Source: Candidatus Omnitrophota bacterium
GTDB taxonomy: Bacteria > Omnitrophota > Gorgyraeia > Velamenicoccales > Velamenicoccaceae
Reading direction: 5' to 3'
Assembly: GCA_028717105.1 (NCBI GenBank)
Contig: JAQUOM010000002.1
Location: 1 to 39,965 of the forward strand
Length of the DNA stretch: 39,965 bases
Shown here piece after piece: positions 7,705 through 15,508 of the stretch. The notes beneath the pieces are model-generated. The model did not search any database, was not told the DNA's origin, and was given only the letters and a program-made list of their open reading frames with translations. The position numbers were made by a program, and so were the translations under genes. The stretch's first letter is position 1; each line of letters begins with the position of its first letter.

Positions 7705-8046
7705 TCAGATAGCGCCCTCGCCCGTTTCTTTGGTGCGTATCCTCATGACATCCGAAACAGGCGAAACAAATATCTTGCCGTCTCCTATCTCACCCGTCTG
7801 GGCCGCCCTGGCGATGACCTCCACGAACCTCACCGCGTCGCCATCGCTCACCACCGTCTCGATCTTGATTTTCGGCAGGAGGTCCACTTTGTATTCCCTG
7901 CCGCGGAATTGTTCCATCAAACCTTTCTGACGCCCGTGCCCTTCGATACGCATTACCATTAATCCCGGCGCGCCGGCACTTTTCAGGGCTTCCACAACGT
8001 CTTCCAATTTCTCTACGCGGATCACTGCTTCAATTTTTTTCATCAT
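7705..8046 (-). CDS. glnK: PII nitrogen regulatory protein, copy 2 (GlnK-type, Tyr51 kept)
   Basis: A 113-aa PII protein (112 aa if the second ATG at 8043 is used, which suits the AGAGGTG ribosome site better). It has GHGRQKGLMEQFRGREYKVD (T-loop), LLPKIKIE and TGEIGDGKIFV. Numbered from the second Met it aligns with E. coli GlnB: Tyr51 is present and Tyr46 is Phe. This is the reverse of PII copy 1, so the two proteins differ exactly at the tyrosines used for covalent control. It sits between amt copy 1 and the small HTH gene. Regulation of the neighbouring Amt is the expected role. Confidence 0.95.
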   Translation of the reverse strand: MMKKIEAVIRVEKLEDVVEALKSAGAPGLMVMRIEGHGRQKGLMEQFRGREYKVDLLPKIKIETVVSDGDAVRFVEVIARAAQTGEIGDGKIFVSPVSDVMRIRTKETGEGAI

Positions 8047-8117
8047 GGCACCTCTTGTGGCAGATCAAAGAGGACCGGCGGTACGCCGAAACCGGCGCGC
8101 CGCCGGCCTTTCCTCGA

Positions 8118-9494
8118 TTATTGATTTAGCGTAACAAAATTCGGGTATGCGGGCGTCCCGTGTTCCGGGATATCCAACCCCTTAATCTCTTCAGCCGGAG
8201 AAACACGGATGCCGAAGAGTTTGTCCATGGCCTTAAACGCCAAAAACCCCAGGCCAAAAGCCCATGCCACACAGACAGCCGCGCCGATCGCCTGCGCCAG
8301 CAACTGGCCGAAACCGCCGCCGTAAAACAATCCGCGCACGAACGGTTCGCTCGTCGTCGCTAGTCCATAAGTCCCATCCGCGAAGAGGCCGACGCTCAGC
8401 AAACCCCAAACACCATTGATCCCATGAACGCTGACCGCACCGACAGGATCATCGACGCCTCTGGCCTCCCAGAAATAAACACCCATAACAACCAGAAAAC
8501 CGGCGACAATGCCTATGACGACAGCAGCCCATGCCTCGATCCATGCGCAAGGCGCTGTGACAGCAACCAGGCCTGCCAGACAGCCGTTCAGCATCATGCC
8601 CACATCCCATTTCTTCGTGCGGGCAAAAACCAAAAGGATCGCCGTTGCCGCTCCGGCTGCTGCAGCCAGGTTCGTGTTGACAGCGATGACAGCAATACGC
8701 AGCTGATGCGCCGAAAACGTAGAGCCGGGATTAAACCCGAACCAGCCGAACCAGAGAATAAATGTTCCCAGGGCAGCCAGAGTAATGCTATGGCCTGGAA
8801 TCGCCTTGGGCTTCCCGTCTTTGCCGAATTTACCAAACCTGGGTCCCAGGACCATGGCGCCTGCCAATCCGACAAAACCGCCGATGGTATGGACAACGCC
8901 GGAACCGGCGAAATCCAGATGGCCCAAGCCAAGAGGCAGCTTGGAAAGCCACCCGCCGCCCCAGACCCAATGGCCATAGATAGGATAAATCAGCGCGCTC
9001 ACAATGAGACTGTATAGAAAATACGCGCCAAATTTTAAGCGCTCCGCTACGGCCCCCGAGACGATCGTCGCTGCCGTTCCCGCAAAAACCAGCTGCCAGA
9101 AAAACATGAGATATCGTCCGACATCATAATTATCGCCGTGCAAAAACCAGCCCGTCGTCCCAAACAGGCCCTTGTAATCCTGCCCCATCATGAGAGCAAA
9201 ACCAAAAGCCATGAAACATAACGATGCGACGACAAAATCAATGGTATTTTTAGCCATGAGGTTCGTCGCATTTTTGACGCGGCAAAAACCAGCCTCCACC
9301 ATCGCAAAGCCGGCTTGCATAAAAAATACAAGAAAACCGCATAGAAGCACCCATGCATAATCGACGGGGGCTGTCGGCGTTGCGGCAAGGGTCGCGGCCC
9401 CGCCCGGATCCGCCGCCCAAACGACAGGCGCAAACCCCAGCGCTGCCGCCGCCAGCCCAAAACCGCTTCGGACTATTTTCCATAATGTTTTCAT
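8118..9494 (-). CDS. amt: Ammonium transporter Amt, copy 1, with N-terminal signal peptide
   Basis: A 458-aa ammonium channel. The ATG at 9494 (GGAGAGG eight bases upstream) gives a signal peptide ending near PVVWAADPGG, a short periplasmic linker, then 11 TM helices. Motifs are FMQAGFAMVEAGFCRVKNATN, the pore histidines in GSGVVHTIGGF and DPVGAVSVHGINGVWG, and a cytoplasmic tail KLFGIRVSPAEEIKGLDIPE with the conserved GIR motif. A cleaved signal before the first helix is common in AmtB-type proteins and is absent from copy 2, so the two Amts belong to different subtypes. It lies between the porin and PII copy 2. Confidence 0.97.
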   Translation of the reverse strand: MKTLWKIVRSGFGLAAAALGFAPVVWAADPGGAATLAATPTAPVDYAWVLLCGFLVFFMQAGFAMVEAGFCRVKNATNLMAKNTIDFVVASLCFMAFGFALMMGQDYKGLFGTTGWFLHGDNYDVGRYLMFFWQLVFAGTAATIVSGAVAERLKFGAYFLYSLIVSALIYPIYGHWVWGGGWLSKLPLGLGHLDFAGSGVVHTIGGFVGLAGAMVLGPRFGKFGKDGKPKAIPGHSITLAALGTFILWFGWFGFNPGSTFSAHQLRIAVIAVNTNLAAAAGAATAILLVFARTKKWDVGMMLNGCLAGLVAVTAPCAWIEAWAAVVIGIVAGFLVVMGVYFWEARGVDDPVGAVSVHGINGVWGLLSVGLFADGTYGLATTSEPFVRGLFYGGGFGQLLAQAIGAAVCVAWAFGLGFLAFKAMDKLFGIRVSPAEEIKGLDIPEHGTPAYPNFVTLNQ

Positions 9495-9553
9495 GTGAAC
9501 CGCCTCTCCATCATTCATCATGTCTTCGGAATCAATGTTAAAACTCGATCTCC

Positions 9554-10333
9554 TTAAAACGTATACGCCAAACTGAATCCGCCCCAGAAACGCGATTTTT
9601 GAGCGCCGTCATCCGAAGCCGAAAGATCCGCAAAAGGGATCGTATAGTTCGCCTTGGGCTTGAACGAAAGGGATTTCATCAACGGGACCGTCAACCCTGC
9701 GCTCATGGTCGCCTGCCCTCCGTCTCCATTGATAAAGAGATGGTGGTTATACCCTGTGGTCACACCCAGGTCGAGCGAGATCCCGGGGTCCTTCATGACG
9801 ACCGTGCTATAGCCAAGCGCCAGCTCAAGATAATTCCCCGTACCGCCGCCGTTCTCCGTCGATCCGTAATCACGATAGAATTTCAGGCTGGTCGTGATGG
9901 GGATATCGGTCAACGGCAAGGTCGGACTTCCAATCCCTATATAGAATTCCCTGCTGTAACCGTTCGTCCCGGGAAAATCATAATAGGTATGGCCGATCGA
10001 GAGGCTGAACTTATCGAAGCTCTTGGTATAATCCACGATGAAATCCATCTCATCGGAATTAACCCCGTCCTCATTGTCTGCATCCCAGTTTGACCAGAAG
10101 CTGAAGGTCAACCCCTTATAGCTCATGTTAAAGGAAGGCTGGACAACGGGATCGCGGTCAAGCGTGAAACCCCTCCAGATATACTTCGAGTAAAAATCAA
10201 CGGCGCCTGAAGCCGTGATGCCGATTTTGGAAAATAACCCCTCCCCTTCTTCTGCGAATACACTACCCACACAAACCATCGCGAACAAACAACATAGAAC
10301 AAACCCGAACGATTTACGCATGCGCCGACTCAT
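9554..10333 (-). CDS. Outer-membrane beta-barrel porin, TorF/Gcw_chp-like
   Basis: A 259-aa exported protein with a signal peptide (CCLFAMVCVGSVFA, cleavage before EEGEG). The rest is alternating amphipathic strands ending in FSLAYTF, the terminal aromatic signature of outer-membrane barrels. The N-terminal strand DFYSKYIWRGFTLDRDPVVQ resembles the TorF/Gcw_chp family, whose genes I recall next to Amt-PII genes. The ATG at 10333 has AAAAGGA upstream; a frame start at 10354 has none. It is the first gene of the ammonium locus and may provide outer-membrane access for ammonium or small nitrogen compounds. That role is inferred from position. Confidence 0.8.
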   Translation of the reverse strand: MSRRMRKSFGFVLCCLFAMVCVGSVFAEEGEGLFSKIGITASGAVDFYSKYIWRGFTLDRDPVVQPSFNMSYKGLTFSFWSNWDADNEDGVNSDEMDFIVDYTKSFDKFSLSIGHTYYDFPGTNGYSREFYIGIGSPTLPLTDIPITTSLKFYRDYGSTENGGGTGNYLELALGYSTVVMKDPGISLDLGVTTGYNHHLFINGDGGQATMSAGLTVPLMKSLSFKPKANYTIPFADLSASDDGAQKSRFWGGFSLAYTF

Positions 10334-10454
10334 ATAAGCATCCTTTTTTGGCATATGATTTGTATTTTCAATTCTTAGTCAAGAGCACAGCCATGTGCCA
10401 AATGATCCGCCCGCCACAAATCTCTGGCGGGTTGTTATCTCCGGACTAGTCCGG

Positions 10455-10498
10455 AAAAAACAAAACGTCCAAAAAGACTTCTTGGTCTCTTTGGACGT
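10455..10498 (-). terminator. Terminator-like hairpin inside the porin-amt leader
   Basis: Stem ACGTCCAAA/TTTGGACGT (10465-10473 with 10490-10498) with inner AGAC/GTCT, followed on the minus strand by TTTTGTTTTTT. It lies 122 bases upstream of the porin ATG, so it would stop transcripts unless they are antiterminated. Confidence 0.7.
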
Positions 10499-10696
10499 CA
10501 ATATCCACTTATCGGCAACAACTGCCGCTATCTTTTAGGCCCTCACCGGCCCCGGGTCACTGCGGTATTTCTTTTTCGCAGTTATACCGCACATATATCT
10601 CATCCTTGGCACTGATCCATCCGCCACAGAACGTTGGCGGATTTTGTTCGGACAATTAACTTACGTCAGCCATCGTTTCCGTAAGTTAAGTCCTCA

Positions 10697-10734
10697 CAAA
10701 AAAAGAGGCATCCTCCGACGGAGAACGCCTCTTT
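10697..10734 (-). terminator. Intrinsic terminator between ABC-F and the porin leader
   Basis: Stem AAAGAGGC/GCCTCTTT (10702-10709 with 10727-10734) with inner CTCC/GGAG and seven T residues on the minus strand. It would end the ABC-F message, but it also lies about 28 bases downstream of the start predicted for the promoter at 10769-10796. Confidence 0.8.
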
Positions 10735-10768
10735 GCTGCTTGACACACACACTGTGCCTTACAATGTA

Positions 10769-10796
10769 ACTATATCACATAACGGATGGATGTCAA
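10769..10796 (-). promoter_or_regulatory. Strong sigma70-type promoter for the porin-amt leader
   Basis: On the minus strand: TTGACA (10796-10791), 16-bp spacer, TATAGT (10774-10769), with an extended -10 TGA. Predicted start near 10762. It lies after the ABC-F stop and before the first terminator-like hairpin. Confidence 0.7.
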
Positions 10797-10825
10797 GGTA
10801 TTCTGCGAAAATAGGCAATATTTTT

Positions 10826-12763
10826 TTAGGTCAGCTTCTTCTCCATCTCCCCGACCTCGGCATCGATCTGGCGACACCGTGATTCTATCTCCTTGAGCCG
10901 CTGGCCGTAGCCCCTGGCTTTGGCCTGGTTGGCATATGTCCGCGGATCGGCCAGGGCGCGCGCCTTGGCGTAACTTTCCAGCTCAAGGCCCTGTCTTTCC
11001 TTCTTCAATTTCTGGATATCATTGCCGATGGCCGTATTATGCGCTTTACGCCGGCGCTCTTCTTCCTTTTTGCGCTTTTCCTCTTCCCGGACCTTTTCAC
11101 GTTCCATCTGTAAAGGGCTCTTGCCGTGTTCGGTTTTAACCTTCTTGGGCTTTAGTTCAACGGACCCCTGTTCTCTCTTCTCAAGATAATAATCGAAATT
11201 ACCGAAAAACTTGCGCACGCAGGCCCCGGCCCCTTCTACGGCAGACACCTCATAGACGACATTGGCGGCTGAACGCACAAAATGGATATCATGGCTGATA
11301 AAAACCAATGTCCCCTGATAATGTTCAAGCGCGCGGATGAGGGCATCCACCGCATCGACATCCAGATGGGTCGTCGGTTCGTCCAAGAGAAGGAAATTCG
11401 GCGGATTGATGAGGAATTTCGCCAGGTTCAGGCGGCTTTTTTCGCCGCCCGATAAAATGCTCACTTTCTTATCTACGTCTTCGCCCGAAAAAAGAAATGC
11501 CCCCAGGATCGTTCGAAGGGTCTCCTGAGACATGGTGCCGGGGGCCGCGTTATAGGCCTCCTGCAAAACCGTATTTTCGGGATTCAGCGTATCCAGCCGC
11601 GTCTGTGAAAAATAGCCGATATCGACGTTGTGTCCGACGCGCCTGTCTCCGGCATCCATGGACACAACCCCGGCAAGGATCTTCAAGAGCGTTGATTTTC
11701 CCGCGCCGTTCTCGCCGGCCAGCACCGCTTTTTCTCCGCGCTCGATCTCAAAATCCATGTTCTGATAAACACGAATATCGCCATAAGATTTTGAAACCTT
11801 CTCTAAAGCGATCACGCGGTGGCCGCTTGGGCGCGTCTGAGGAAAATGAAAAAAACGGATGCTTTCGCGCACATCGGGCGGCAAGACGATCTCTTCCATG
11901 CGCTCTATCGTCTTGCGCTTATTACGTACAGCCGCCGCTTTATTGGGCTGCGCATGGAAACGTGAAATGAACTGGTCGAGCTGTTTGCGCTTCTTCTCCT
12001 GCTGCTCAAAACGCCTCTCCAAGGTCAAACGCCGCTCTTCACGCATCTGCTCATAATGTTCATAGCTGCCCGTGACTTTTGCGATCTGGCCGTGCTCAAG
12101 GACGAGCGTCTCATTCGTAACCTCTTTCAAAAACGACTTGTCGTGAGAAATCATGAGAAACGTCCCTTTGTAGCCGGCCAGATAGCTCTTGAGCCACAAT
12201 GCGGCATTCAAATCCAGGTAGTTCGTCGGTTCATCCAGAAGCAAGATGTCGTAAGGCAAAACCAGGAGCTTTGCCAAAAGGACACGCATCTGCCAACCGC
12301 CGCTCATCTGGGCGATAGGCCTGTGGAAATCCTTTTCCTTGAACCCCAGGCCCATGAGCACTTTTTCCGCCTTATGTTCAAGTTCGAAATATCCGAGGAT
12401 ATCGAGCTCGTGAAGGATCTCGCCGTAACGGTAGGAAGCAGCCTGTTCTGCGTGCTCCAGCTCCTCTTTCTCCCTCAACAACTTCTGGATCCCCTCATCG
12501 CCGCGCGTCAATTCGTCTAAGACCGTACGTTCGGAATGGAAACTCGACTCCTGCGGCAAATACCCCATACGCACGCCCTTTTGGACCTGGATCGTGCCTG
12601 CGGACGGTTCGATATCGCCCAGGAGCAAATGGAAAAACGTGCTCTTGCCGGCGCCGTTAGGGCCGACCATGCCGGTCTTTTCTCCGCGATTGATATTGAG
12701 CGAGATCCCCTCGAAAAGGGTCCTCTTGCCGTACGTTTTGGAAAGGTTATTAATGAAAATCAT
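10826..12763 (-). CDS. ABC-F family ATPase (Uup/YdiF/EttA-like)
   Basis: A 645-aa soluble protein with two ABC cassettes and no membrane segment, the layout of ABC-F translation factors that act at the ribosomal E site. Cassette 1 has GPNGAGKST and QMSGGWQMR; cassette 2 has GENGAGKST and LSGGEKSRLNLA. Both have LLLDEPT Walker B motifs (DEPTNYLD, DEPTTHLD). Between them is the linker ERRLTLERRFEQQEKKRKQL. After cassette 2 a charged coiled-coil tail (LQMEREKVREEEKRKKEEE onward) resembles the Uup/YdiF C-terminus. The ATG at 12763 lacks a clear ribosome site. The repeat copy B and htpX lie upstream. Which ribosomal problem it solves cannot be told. Confidence 0.92.
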   Translation of the reverse strand: MIFINNLSKTYGKRTLFEGISLNINRGEKTGMVGPNGAGKSTFFHLLLGDIEPSAGTIQVQKGVRMGYLPQESSFHSERTVLDELTRGDEGIQKLLREKEELEHAEQAASYRYGEILHELDILGYFELEHKAEKVLMGLGFKEKDFHRPIAQMSGGWQMRVLLAKLLVLPYDILLLDEPTNYLDLNAALWLKSYLAGYKGTFLMISHDKSFLKEVTNETLVLEHGQIAKVTGSYEHYEQMREERRLTLERRFEQQEKKRKQLDQFISRFHAQPNKAAAVRNKRKTIERMEEIVLPPDVRESIRFFHFPQTRPSGHRVIALEKVSKSYGDIRVYQNMDFEIERGEKAVLAGENGAGKSTLLKILAGVVSMDAGDRRVGHNVDIGYFSQTRLDTLNPENTVLQEAYNAAPGTMSQETLRTILGAFLFSGEDVDKKVSILSGGEKSRLNLAKFLINPPNFLLLDEPTTHLDVDAVDALIRALEHYQGTLVFISHDIHFVRSAANVVYEVSAVEGAGACVRKFFGNFDYYLEKREQGSVELKPKKVKTEHGKSPLQMEREKVREEEKRKKEEERRRKAHNTAIGNDIQKLKKERQGLELESYAKARALADPRTYANQAKARGYGQRLKEIESRCRQIDAEVGEMEKKLT

Positions 12764-12771
12764 AATTACGA

Positions 12772-12890
12772 GTCACCATATCACTCGTCACCCGTTAAAT
12801 TTCCAACAACCAATCATCAATGACCAATCAAAAAACAAATAACCAAGAAACAAATTGGATATTTAAGAATTGGGGCTTCATTGGACATGG
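12772..12890. repeat. AT-rich dispersed intergenic repeat, copy B
   Basis: Between ABC-F and htpX. GTCACCATATCACTCGTCAC is followed by ATTTCCAA, ACCAATCATCAATGACCAAT and ACAAATTGGA, in the same order as copy A at 1107-1209 with scattered substitutions. It ends with TTGGGGCTTCATTGGACATG. It fills most of the 157-base gap. Confidence 0.75.
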
Positions 12891-12920
12891 GTCATCGTCT
12901 TGTGTACTGTGTCTTGGTGT

Positions 12921-13889
12921 CTATTTTTTGTACGTCGATAGAATTTTGATCCGTTTGAGCATGTTCGGATGTGTGCTCATGAGCTCCATCAGCTTGTCTC
13001 CGATCGTCAACCGAATGCTCCGGCGGCGGATCGCATCCATTTCCGCGGCATCGATCGTACCGGACCGGTCCAGATCCAGCTGGCGGATCTCCGTGATCTC
13101 TTTGGATGCGCGCGACGGGTCGTTGAGAAAGAATGCTTTTAAGCCCTCAACGTCCCTGACGGCATCTTTGTCCGAACGCGCGGCGCCATAGACGAGTTTA
13201 TACAAAGCGCTGGCGAGCTTGTCCGGAGGATTCCCTAAAGCCACGGACCCTTTGTCCGCGAAATACTCACGGATACGCGAAGCATAAAGGACAAGCAGGT
13301 TGGTCACAAAATAAAACAGCAGGGCCGCCAGGCCGATCAGGGCCGTGTTGGCGGACGAATTGTCCCGGCGCCGGCCGCCGCCGCCCCAAAAAAGAAAATA
13401 CCAGGCGATGCGATACAGGACCATCGGGATGACCGATAAAACCGTGATCGTCAGGACATCACGGTTCTTGATATGGCTCAACTCATGGCCCAAGACCGCG
13501 CGCAGCTCTTCTTCGTTGAGCAGCCCCAGGATCCCATCCGTAACGCAAACCCGGCTGTCCGCCATCCATCGGCCGAAAGCGAAAGCATTCGGCAAACCCA
13601 CGTGCGCGATCCCGACTTTCGGCTTGGGGATCCCTGCCCGCCGCGCCAGTTCTTCCGTCATCTGATGAAGCGCCGGATACCTGTTTTTGTCCACATATTC
13701 GATACGCATGGACCATTCCACCAGTTTCGGCCCCACCATATACTGGATCGCCATGAGCACCAAAGCAATCCCCAGATAGAAATAAAAATTATCCATTCCC
13801 ATGCTCGTGCCGATCATGGTTACGATCATATACACGATGCCGAAAAGGGCCGCAAGCAAAAGATACATTCTCATTTTTAAGCTAAACAT
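12921..13889 (-). CDS. htpX: HtpX-like M48 membrane metalloprotease with an EF-hand motif
   Basis: A 322-aa inner-membrane zinc protease of the M48 family, which clears damaged membrane proteins. It has two N-terminal TM helices, then GLPNAFAFGR, the zinc site HELSH (residues 135-139) in VLGHELSHIKNRDVL, two further TMs, and EYFADKGSV with the third zinc ligand. Near residues 272-283 the sequence DLDRSGTIDAAE fits an EF-hand calcium loop exactly (D1, D3, S5, G6, T7, I8, D9, E12). It sits before the usual end motif STHPNMLKRIKIL. I know of no standard HtpX with this insert. The ATG at 13889 has AAGGAGGTG upstream. Confidence 0.93.
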   Translation of the reverse strand: MFSLKMRMYLLLAALFGIVYMIVTMIGTSMGMDNFYFYLGIALVLMAIQYMVGPKLVEWSMRIEYVDKNRYPALHQMTEELARRAGIPKPKVGIAHVGLPNAFAFGRWMADSRVCVTDGILGLLNEEELRAVLGHELSHIKNRDVLTITVLSVIPMVLYRIAWYFLFWGGGGRRRDNSSANTALIGLAALLFYFVTNLLVLYASRIREYFADKGSVALGNPPDKLASALYKLVYGAARSDKDAVRDVEGLKAFFLNDPSRASKEITEIRQLDLDRSGTIDAAEMDAIRRRSIRLTIGDKLMELMSTHPNMLKRIKILSTYKK

Positions 13890-13906
13890 GGCACCTCCTT
13901 GAATGA

Positions 13907-14045
13907 ATGTCAAATTCCTAATGCCGGATGTCTAATAAATGTCTGATTTTCCAATATCGCAAAAAATCTTTGGTCATTGGATATTGAAATTTTATTCGTC
14001 ATTAGGATTTAGAAATTAAACATTTCGTCTTGTGACTGTCTATTA
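13907..14045. repeat. AT-rich dispersed intergenic repeat, divergent copy C
   Basis: This occupies the gap between the divergent htpX and hemerythrin genes. It is built of AATGTCAAATTCCTAATG, GTCTAATAAATGTCTG, GGTCATTGGATATTGAAATT and CGTCATTAGGATTTAGAAAT. The vocabulary of short words (TCATTGG, ATTGAAATT, CTAATG) is shared with copies A and B but the alignment is loose. It may belong to a related repeat class. Confidence 0.5.
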
Positions 14046-14119
14046 TACCATCCACCTTTATATTGACAATCCCCCCACCCATGGCTAATATAACACCAGA
14101 GAGAGAAAGGAAATATTTT

Positions 14120-14659
14120 ATGCTACCCGCTGGTCCTTTAATGAAAGAACACAGGCTGATTGAAAAAATGATCGAAATCCTGAAATCAGGAGTCGTCCGG
14201 ATACAGGAAACCGGACGATTCAATCCGTCTTTTATCGAAAAGACCGTCGATTTCTTCAGGATCTATGCGGACCGCACTCACCACGGCAAAGAAGAAGATA
14301 TCCTCTTCAAGGCGTTGGCGCAAAAAAAAATGAGCGCGCCGCTCGCAACGATCATGGAAGAGCTCATCCGGGAACACGTCTTTGCGCGCGACAAAGTCCA
14401 CAGCCTTGAAGAAGCGGCGCAGAGGTTCGCGAATGACAAAACGGCCCTCAAAGACGTCGCCGAAAATATCCGGACCCTGACGTCATTTTATCCGGCCCAC
14501 ATCCAGAAAGAAGACAAAAAGTTCTTTTTGCCTGCCATGGACTACCTCACCGATAAGGAAAAAAATGAGATGCTTGGAGATTTCGAACAATTCGACCGCA
14601 AGATGATCCACGAAAAATATGCGCAAGCGATCGAAAACTTCCCGGAAGCCGCCTCATGA
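14120..14659 (+). CDS. Hemerythrin-domain protein
   Basis: A 179-aa four-helix-bundle protein of the hemerythrin/HHE type with a likely di-iron site for O2, NO or iron sensing or storage. Candidate ligands fit the family spacing: His11 (KEHRL), His54/His55 and Glu58/Glu59 (THHGKEED), His86 (REHVF), and His127/Glu131 (AHIQKED). There is no signal peptide, so it is cytoplasmic. The frame opens at 14063, but the ATG at 14120 is preceded by GAAAGGA at suitable spacing and matches the start of the HHE domain. Its TGA overlaps the ATG of the next gene by four bases (ATGA). It shares a small oxygen-response neighbourhood with superoxide reductase. Confidence 0.9.
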   Translation: MLPAGPLMKEHRLIEKMIEILKSGVVRIQETGRFNPSFIEKTVDFFRIYADRTHHGKEEDILFKALAQKKMSAPLATIMEELIREHVFARDKVHSLEEAAQRFANDKTALKDVAENIRTLTSFYPAHIQKEDKKFFLPAMDYLTDKEKNEMLGDFEQFDRKMIHEKYAQAIENFPEAAS

Positions 14660-15291
14660 CCCGGCATACCCGCGCCGCCCTTGTCTCGGCCCTGAATCCC
14701 TTGGCATGGATCCGCAAATCCTACGACTGGACCGTGCACTGGGCCCGCACCCCAAAAGCGCCGTTCGCCCTGTTCAGCATCGCGTTCATGGAAAGCTCCT
14801 TCTTTCCCGTCCCGCCGGATGTTCTTTTGATCGCCATGGTCGTAGCCGACCGCAAAAAGTGGCTGCGTGACGCATCGATCTGCACCGCAGGGTCTGTGTG
14901 CGGTGCCTTTTTAGGATATTTTATCGGATGGGGACTTTATGAAACCGCGGGCAAATGGATCGTAGCGACGTATCACCTGGAATCCGCGGTAAATTTCATC
15001 GGCATCCAGTTTGAAAAAAACGCGTTCCTGGCTATCTTTACGGCGGCGTTTACGCCCATCCCTTACAAAGCCTTCACGATCTCGGCCGGGCTCTTTCACA
15101 TCCCTCTTTCGGTTCTTGTGCTCGCCTCCGCCTTCGGCAGGGCCGGCCGGTTTTTCATGGTGGCAGCCGCGTTGCGCGTCTTCGGCAAAAAAATCGCCGA
15201 CTCCATCGAAAAATACTTCAATATCTTCTCCGTTATTTTCATCCTCCTCGTCATCGCCGGAATCATGCTGATCAAACACGGATCCCGCTGA
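14656..15291 (+). CDS. YqaA/DedA-family (VTT domain) membrane protein
   Basis: A 211-aa inner-membrane protein of the YqaA branch of the DedA/VTT superfamily. Some VTT relatives move lipids across membranes. The re-entrant helix motif is visible as ESSFFPVPPDVLL and the second as FTPIPYKAFTISAGLF, followed by FGRAGRFFMVAAALR, which is the usual signature for this branch. It overlaps the hemerythrin gene by four bases, so translation is probably coupled. The N-terminal stretch PLAWIRKSYDWTVHWA precedes the first helix, as in other YqaA proteins. The functional tie to hemerythrin is unknown. Confidence 0.85.
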   Translation: MTRHTRAALVSALNPLAWIRKSYDWTVHWARTPKAPFALFSIAFMESSFFPVPPDVLLIAMVVADRKKWLRDASICTAGSVCGAFLGYFIGWGLYETAGKWIVATYHLESAVNFIGIQFEKNAFLAIFTAAFTPIPYKAFTISAGLFHIPLSVLVLASAFGRAGRFFMVAAALRVFGKKIADSIEKYFNIFSVIFILLVIAGIMLIKHGSR

Positions 15292-15404
15292 CTCTCGAGC
15301 CCTCATCTGCTTTTACAATCCGCAGCCGCGTCTCGCTGAAAACCATGCTTTTTACGAGACATCAGCTGGTGTCACAGCGAACTTCACGGTATTGCATGCA
15401 GCCC

Positions 15405-15428
15405 CCGCGGGTTCACACCCGCGGTTTT
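15405..15428 (+). terminator. Possible terminator of the hemerythrin-yqaA unit
   Basis: Stem CCGCGGGT/ACCCGCGG with loop TCAC, followed by only four T residues. It lies 114 bases after the yqaA stop, so a weak or Rho-assisted terminator is possible. Confidence 0.45.
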
Positions 15429-15443
15429 CCGCGTGAAGGCCGG

Positions 15444-15477
15444 ATAAAAAACAGCCGCCGAGTTCATCGGCGGCTGC
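15444..15477 (-). terminator. Intrinsic terminator of the superoxide reductase gene
   Basis: On the minus strand a GCAGCCGCCGATG/TCGGCGGCTG stem is followed by TTTTTT. It lies 32 bases after the stop codon at 15509. Confidence 0.85.
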
Positions 15478-15508
15478 CCGAGACGAACAAAAACCTAAAA
15501 ACGCCGGA

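Larger units (their letters stand above)
10355..10762 (-). promoter_or_regulatory. Structured 5' leader of the porin-amt locus
   Basis: A gene-free stretch rich in inverted repeats. In transcript order: terminator-like hairpin (10734-10697), TTAACTTACG/CGTAAGTTAA stem (about 10690-10654), ATCCGCCA/TGGCGGAT stem (10642-10619), TGCGGTAT/ATACCGCA stem (about 10592-10560), CGGCA/TGCCG stem, a second terminator (10498-10455), the perfect palindrome CCGGACTAGTCCGG (10454-10441), and a CCCGCCA/TGGCGGG stem (10431-10410). The two GCC-type stems sit in similar sequence (TGATCC..CCGCCACA), so part of the leader is duplicated. It matches no riboswitch I know. Attenuation or a small RNA are both possible. 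Confidence 0.55.

Noticed and set aside
10386-10408. Sigma54-like sequence (TGGCACATGGCTGTGCT) upstream of the porin
   Set aside because: The GG to GC spacing is 11 and not the strict 10, and the bases form a hairpin instead. It is not a convincing nitrogen promoter.
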